Source: JAWXUD01 sp044432945 (GTDB taxonomy: Bacteria; Cyanobacteriota; Vampirovibrionia; Gastranaerophilales; Gastranaerophilaceae). Taken from it: a DNA stretch of 7,118 nucleotides. Below the pieces are notes generated by a model, which was not told where the DNA came from, did no database searches, and worked only from the letters and a program-made list of their open reading frames with translations. Positions 6,687-7,118 of this stretch are shown here, in pieces (position 1 is the stretch's first letter; the number at the start of each line of letters is the position of its first letter). Location: assembly GCA_044432945.1 (NCBI GenBank), contig JAWXUD010000050.1, forward strand, positions 1-7,118, given 5' to 3'. Both the position numbers and the translations under genes were made by a program.

Positions 6687-7118
6687 ATAATTTGCTCCAC
6701 TATTTCTTTTGTAATTTCTTTAAAATCGTTTTCTTTCGCTAAAATTTCAAGTTGATTTATCAACTGAACAATTTGCCTGAATCGATTATATTTTTTGTGA
6801 ATATACTCAATCGCATCTGTTGTAACTTTTATTTCTGACAGTTCATCAAAAATCTGTTTTAAGTTAGCTATTTCAAAAGTATTAAATTTTACAATCTCAG
6901 AAAACCTATCATACAAATGCCTGTGTCTTTCAAGTTTCCGGTGAATCAATCCCATTCCAACAAAGATTACCGGGCAATTTGTTTCATCATGAATATCTCG
7001 CAGGGTTTCAATAGTTTTGGTATTGTTTAGTAAATAATCAATTTCATCAATGATTAACATTTGAGGATTTTCCTTTAGTTTTTTCACTATCAAATTAAAA
7101 TTATCAGAAGTTAAGTAA
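6683..7118 (-). CDS. MuB/TniB-like AAA+ transposition ATPase, C-terminal part (5' end outside the window)
   Basis: The frame is open to the right edge; 144 codons are present and the Walker A half is missing. A TTG at 7093-7091 is unlikely to be the real start because it would leave out Walker A. Visible motifs are Walker B (MLIIDEIDYL, D and E at 7048-7043), then LRDIHDETNCPVIFVGM, a sensor-1-like strand ending in G-M, the run R-K-L-E-R-H-R-H-L-Y-D-R-F carrying a probable arginine finger, and a C-terminal helical part with F-R-Q-I-V-Q. This is the signature of MuB and TniB-type ATPases, which bind target DNA, recruit the DDE transposase and give target immunity; the transposase gene would be expected just upstream, to the right of the window. 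Translation is coupled by a 4-bp ATGA overlap with the next gene. Confidence 0.85.
   Translation of the reverse strand, partial: YLTSDNFNLIVKKLKENPQMLIIDEIDYLLNNTKTIETLRDIHDETNCPVIFVGMGLIHRKLERHRHLYDRFSEIVKFNTFEIANLKQIFDELSEIKVTTDAIEYIHKKYNRFRQIVQLINQLEILAKENDFKEITKEIVEQII

Noticed and set aside
7091..7093. TTG as the start codon of the AAA+ ATPase
   Set aside because: The frame is open through eight further codons to the window edge, and a start here would remove Walker A; the gene is simply cut by the window.

Overview
The window is AT-rich and every gene I can support lies on the minus strand, so it is read right to left. It looks like an accessory region at the edge of a Mu-like (transposable phage or related transposon) module. 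No rRNA, tRNA, CRISPR array or complete insertion sequence is visible. Base composition and the overall style of the giant protein suggest an AT-rich, probably gut-associated bacterium. My best guess is a Gastranaerophilales/Melainabacteria-type genome, but this rests on remembered protein style rather than on a marker gene.

Right part (about 5680-7118): three tightly coupled genes, each overlapping the next by 4 bp. First comes the C-terminal part of a MuB/TniB-like AAA+ ATPase, whose Walker A half lies outside the window. Next is a 186-residue protein holding only the SAM-like core-binding fold of a tyrosine recombinase, with no catalytic domain. Last is a 149-residue helix-turn-helix protein resembling Mu-like phage small terminase/DUF1804 proteins. 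The order recalls the early region of a transposable phage, but the usual genes between the transposition and packaging modules are absent.

Gap 5545-5679: a compact regulatory region. It holds a sigma70-like promoter (TTGATA, 16-bp spacer, TATCAT), a tandem 9-bp direct repeat just upstream of the -35, and a small hairpin at the predicted transcript start. An AGGAAAGG ribosome-binding site serves a TTG start.

Centre (289-5544): one 1751-residue gene fills three quarters of the window. It has a helical/coiled-coil N-terminal half and a Gly/Ala/Ser-rich region with hydrophobic stretches. A J-domain-like segment follows in which HPD is replaced by HSD, then a Thr/Pro/Lys-rich linker. The C-terminal half is much more AT-rich and includes a segment resembling a degenerate HD domain and an unrecognised terminal module. 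The layout resembles a modular effector or polymorphic-toxin-like protein, but no catalytic function can be assigned.

Left part (1-288): a structured islet of about 50% GC with an inverted repeat, an extended -10 promoter, and the first 52 codons of a DUF1016/YhcG-family (PDDEXK nuclease) gene that runs off the left edge. The working picture is a transposition-module remnant, a giant cargo-like gene with its own promoter, and a defence-associated nuclease family gene, all in the same orientation.
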